From an uncultured Lachnospiraceae bacterium (GTDB taxonomy: Bacteria > Bacillota > Clostridia > Lachnospirales > Lachnospiraceae): a stretch of DNA of 8,582 bases. Position numbers and translations under genes: made by a program. Shown piece by piece: positions 5,740 through 8,582 of this stretch (within the stretch, counting starts at the first letter, position 1; each line of letters begins with the position of its first letter). The notes beneath the pieces are model-generated. The model saw only the letters and a list, made by a program, of their open reading frames with translations. It searched no databases and was not told the origin of the DNA. The DNA lies in the NCBI GenBank assembly GCA_947177465.1, contig CAMWUP010000074.1, positions 1 to 8,582 on the forward strand, given 5' to 3'.

Positions 5740-6000
5740 ACCATGACGAAGACAGTAAGCAGTCTCTCAAAATTGCAGCGAGCCGGTGAGGGTGCAAGAC
5801 CGGTATGAGTAGGGGATTGCCGAATATCACTTCCGAGTCGCGCGGGCAAAAGGCTTTTCCCAGTAGTCCGTGACGGAGTCCCGCCGTTATCGGGAACCAT
5901 ATAACTTCTGCCGGACAGATAAAGCCGGAGGGAAGCGTATGCTGTAACAGGTGGTTATACGGAGTTTCAAGCCCCGTCCTTTTACGGACGGGGTTTTTTA
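5740..6000 (+). promoter_or_regulatory. T-box riboswitch, tRNA-Ile specific, controlling ileS
   Basis: A T-box leader binds uncharged tRNA and switches between termination and read-through. Stem I: GAAGACAGTAA (5749-5758) opens the specifier loop; GCAGTCTCT (5759-5767) pairs with GGGGATTGC (5812-5820); the distal arm has CAGCGAG and CCGGT/ACCGG (5783-5787 with 5799-5803). The 3' side of the specifier loop reads GAATATCAC, placing the codon ATC (isoleucine) at 5826-5828. Stem IIA/B carries the conserved CCGTTAT (5884-5890). Stem III is 5905-5935. The antiterminator has AGG (5949-5951), a 7-base bulge TGGTTAT (5952-5958), and ACGG (5959-5962), pairing with CCGT (5974-5977) and CCT (5978-5980) in the 5' arm of the terminator, so the two structures exclude each other. 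TGGT in the bulge complements ACCA at the tRNA end, matching discriminator A73 of tRNA-Ile. Low isoleucine would therefore raise ileS expression. Confidence 0.95.
5972..5999 (+). terminator. Intrinsic terminator of the ileS T-box
   Basis: CCCCGTCC (5972-5979) and GGACGGGG (5986-5993) form 8 perfect GC-rich pairs around TTTTAC, followed by six T (5994-5999). It is the regulated attenuator, not the end of a gene: its left arm is shared with the antiterminator. It ends 43 bases before the ileS start codon. Confidence 0.95.
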
Positions 6001-6042
6001 GTTCCAGACAACAGTTCATATCAAAAAAGAAAGGAAAAAGCC

Positions 6043-8582
6043 ATGTACAAAAAAGTATCGACGGATTTGAATTTTGTAGCAAGAGAAAAGCAGGTCGAGG
6101 CGTTTTGGAAGGAAAACGACATATTCAGGAAGAGTATGGAAACCCGAAAAGAAGGACCGGAATATACCTTTTATGACGGACCGCCCACTGCAAACGGCAA
6201 GCCTCATATCGGTCATGTGCTGACCCGTGTCATCAAGGACATGATTCCCAGATATCGTACCATGAAGGGATATATGGTACCCCGAAAGGCAGGCTGGGAT
6301 ACCCATGGACTGCCGGTGGAAATCGAGGTGGAGAAGCTGCTCGGACTGGACGGTAAGGAGCAGATAGAAAATTACGGACTGGAGCCTTTTATCAATAAGT
6401 GTAAGGAAAGCGTCTGGAAATACAAGGGTATGTGGGAGGATTTTTCCGGTACCGTCGGTTTTTGGGCGGATATGGACAATCCCTACGTGACTTATCACGA
6501 CGACTATATTGAGTCCGAATGGTGGGCGCTTAAGGAAATATGGGATAAGGGACTGCTCTACAAGGGCTTTAAGATTGTGCCCTACTGTCCCCGCTGCGGC
6601 ACGCCGCTTTCCTCGCAGGAGGTAGCGCAGGGCTACAAGGATGTCAAGGAACGCTCTGCGGTGGCACGCTTTAAGGTGAAGGGCGAAGACGCTTATATTC
6701 TGGCATGGACGACGACGCCATGGACGCTGCCCTCCAATGTGGCGCTTTGCGTCAATCCTGAGGAAACTTATGCGAAGGTAAAGACGGCGGACGGTTATAC
6801 CTATTATATGGCGGAGGCGCTTTTAGACACTGTTCTCGGCAGACTCGGGAATGCAGAAGAGGGTGTAAAGGCCTATGAAGTGCTGGAGACCATGACAGGT
6901 AAGGACTTGGAATACAAGGAATACGAGCCGCTTTTTGACTGTGCGGTGGAAATCTGCAAAAAGCAGGATAAAAAAGCGCATTATGTGACCTGCGACAGCT
7001 ATGTCACTCTGACGGATGGTACGGGCGTGGTACACATTGCGCCGGCATTTGGCGAGGACGACGCCAAGGTAGGACGCAATTATGATCTGCCTTTTGTACA
7101 GCTTGTGGACGGACAGGGCAATATGACGGCGGAAGCACCTTTTGCAGGCACCTTTGTGAAAAAAGCGGACCCCATGATTATAAAAGCGTTGGAGGAAGCG
7201 GGGCTTTTGTTCGATGCGCCGAAGTTTGAGCACAGTTATCCCCACTGCTGGCGCTGCGATACACCGCTGATTTATTATGCGCGCGAATCCTGGTACATCA
7301 AGATGACCGCGGTGAAAGAGGATTTGATACGCAACAACAATACCATCAACTGGATTCCGGAGTCCATTGGCAAGGGACGTTTCGGGGACTGGCTGGAAAA
7401 TATACAGGACTGGGCAATTTCCCGTAACCGCTATTGGGGTACGCCGCTCAATATCTGGGAGTGCGAGTGCGGCTGCCAGCACTGTGTCGGAAGCCGCGAG
7501 GAGCTTGCAAAGATGAGCGGCAATCCGGAGGATGCCAAGGTGGAGCTGCACAGACCTTACATCGATGCCGTGACAATCAAGTGCCCGAAGTGCGGCAAGG
7601 ATATGCACAGGGTACCGGAAGTAATCGACTGCTGGTTTGATTCCGGCGCCATGCCTTTTGCACAGCATCACTATCCCTTTGAAAATAAAGAGCTGTTTGA
7701 AAAGCAGTTTCCCGCGCAGTTTATCTCGGAGGCGGTAGACCAGACAAGAGGATGGTTCTACTCCCTGCTTGCGGAATCGACCCTGCTGTTCAACAAAGCG
7801 CCCTATGAGAATGTGATTGTGTTGGGGCATGTGCAGGATGAGAACGGGCAGAAGATGAGCAAATCCAAGGGAAATGCCGTGGACCCGTTTGACGCGCTTG
7901 AGACCTACGGCGCAGATGCAATCCGCTGGTATTTCTACATCAATTCTGCACCGTGGCTGCCGAACCGTTTCCACGGCAGGGCAGTGCAGGAGGGACAGCG
8001 CAAGTTTATGGGTACGCTCTGGAATACCTATGCTTTCTTTGTGCTGTATGCCAATATAGATGATTTTGACGCGTCGAAGTACACACTCGAATATGACAAG
8101 CTTGCCGTTATGGACAAATGGCTGCTTTCCAAGCTGAATACCGTTGTGGCTGAAGTGGACGCGGATTTGGAGCATTACCGGATTCCCGAGGCGGCAAGGG
8201 CGCTGCAGGAGTTTGTGGACGATATGAGCAACTGGTATGTCAGAAGAAGCCGTGAGCGCTTCTGGGCAAAGGGCATGGAGCAGGATAAAATCAATGCGTA
8301 CATGACGCTCTACACTGCGCTTGTTACCATCAGCAAGGCGGCGGCACCCATGATACCCTTTATGACGGAGGATATCTATCAGAATCTGGTGCGGAGCATC
8401 GACAAGGAGGCGCCGGAAAGTATCCATCTGTGCGAGTTTCCGAAGGCTGACGCCGCGTGGATTGACAAAAAACTGGAGGAGGACATGGAGACGGTGTTGA
8501 AAGCAGTCGTTATGGGACGCGCCTGCCGCAATACCGCAAATATCAAGAACCGTCAGCCTGTAAGTTGTATGTTTGTCAAAAC
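6043..8582 (+). CDS. ileS: Isoleucyl-tRNA synthetase, type-2-like, 3' end cut by the window edge
   Basis: Charges tRNA-Ile with isoleucine in the cytoplasm (class I synthetase). The 846 visible codons contain YDGPPTANGKPHIGHVLTR with HIGH at 55-58; a CxxC at 182-185; the editing-domain Thr-rich motif WTTTPWTLPSN (222-232) and GTGVVHIAPAFGEDD (326-340); cysteine clusters at 402-405, 474-481 and 514-517 likely to bind zinc; DQTRGWFYS (566-574); KMSKS at 604-608; and the start of the anticodon-binding helical domain (from about 687). The HIGH context (PTANGKPHIGH) and the expected total near 1040 residues resemble the long eukaryote-like IleRS type 2 rather than the roughly 930-residue type 1; about 190 residues would lie beyond the window. 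AAGGA about 7 bases upstream supports the ATG at 6043. Expression is governed by the T-box directly upstream. Confidence 0.96.
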   Translation, partial: MYKKVSTDLNFVAREKQVEAFWKENDIFRKSMETRKEGPEYTFYDGPPTANGKPHIGHVLTRVIKDMIPRYRTMKGYMVPRKAGWDTHGLPVEIEVEKLLGLDGKEQIENYGLEPFINKCKESVWKYKGMWEDFSGTVGFWADMDNPYVTYHDDYIESEWWALKEIWDKGLLYKGFKIVPYCPRCGTPLSSQEVAQGYKDVKERSAVARFKVKGEDAYILAWTTTPWTLPSNVALCVNPEETYAKVKTADGYTYYMAEALLDTVLGRLGNAEEGVKAYEVLETMTGKDLEYKEYEPLFDCAVEICKKQDKKAHYVTCDSYVTLTDGTGVVHIAPAFGEDDAKVGRNYDLPFVQLVDGQGNMTAEAPFAGTFVKKADPMIIKALEEAGLLFDAPKFEHSYPHCWRCDTPLIYYARESWYIKMTAVKEDLIRNNNTINWIPESIGKGRFGDWLENIQDWAISRNRYWGTPLNIWECECGCQHCVGSREELAKMSGNPEDAKVELHRPYIDAVTIKCPKCGKDMHRVPEVIDCWFDSGAMPFAQHHYPFENKELFEKQFPAQFISEAVDQTRGWFYSLLAESTLLFNKAPYENVIVLGHVQDENGQKMSKSKGNAVDPFDALETYGADAIRWYFYINSAPWLPNRFHGRAVQEGQRKFMGTLWNTYAFFVLYANIDDFDASKYTLEYDKLAVMDKWLLSKLNTVVAEVDADLEHYRIPEAARALQEFVDDMSNWYVRRSRERFWAKGMEQDKINAYMTLYTALVTISKAAAPMIPFMTEDIYQNLVRSIDKEAPESIHLCEFPKADAAWIDKKLEEDMETVLKAVVMGRACRNTANIKNRQPVSCMFVK

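Noticed and set aside
5708..6082. Minus-strand open frames across the ileS leader
   Set aside because: They run opposite to the T-box structure, have no ribosome site or promoter, and their translation shows no family resemblance.
6823..8427. A 534-codon open frame on the minus strand
   Set aside because: It lies wholly antisense to ileS, whose motifs are unmistakable. Its translation is rich in His, Arg and Cys with no domain, as expected from the opposite strand of a gene with GC-biased third positions.
1..8582. CRISPR arrays, tRNA or rRNA genes, insertion sequences, integrases
   Set aside because: No repeat-spacer pattern, no cloverleaf or rRNA sequence, and no transposase or integrase frame was seen on either strand.

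Overview
The window looks like chromosome of an anaerobic Clostridia, most likely a Lachnospiraceae-type gut bacterium. The reasons are strong purine-rich Shine-Dalgarno sites, TTGACA/TATAAT-type promoters, a Firmicutes-style T-box leader in front of ileS, and the protein families present. Both ends cut through genes: pncB runs off the left edge and ileS off the right. Base composition is mixed. The housekeeping genes are GC-moderate, while the block at about 3035-3738 is clearly AT-richer (about 36 % GC over 3361-3720, hand count), as expected of acquired DNA.

Left part (1-2890, minus strand): a membrane diguanylate cyclase gene (Cache sensor, HAMP, GGDEF) is followed 22 bp later by a near-consensus promoter, a possible TGTC/GACA operator and pncB, a nicotinate phosphoribosyltransferase of NAD salvage. 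The cyclase gene has its own promoter, whose -10 box lies inside a perfect 15-bp dyad. No terminator is visible between the two genes, so read-through into pncB is possible.

Middle part (2980-5123, plus strand): a cargo-like cluster. It starts with a broken gene of the DUF3990 family (ADP-ribosyltransferase-like fold) that has suffered an internal, frame-changing deletion. Its 3' end overlaps by 8 bp an intact 131-aa gene of unknown function, probably its partner. Next come a secreted lipoprotein that starts at UUG and a 159-aa protein with a single C-terminal membrane anchor. Neither has a recognised function.

Right part (5114-8582): a small SCP2-type lipid-binding protein gene on the minus strand converges on the cluster and diverges from ileS. 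The roughly 540 bp between the SCP2 and ileS start codons hold a consensus promoter, an extra 5' hairpin, and a complete tRNA-Ile-responsive T-box riboswitch. In the T-box the AUC specifier, UGGU acceptor-binding bulge, mutually exclusive antiterminator and terminator can all be placed. Isoleucyl-tRNA synthetase follows, with a sequence resembling the long, type-2 form.

The items most worth following up are the decayed DUF3990 gene with its surviving partner, the deletion mechanism inferred at its junction, and the candidate operators in front of the cyclase and pncB. I did not find a wholly new system; the DUF3990 pair is the closest candidate, and here it is degraded.
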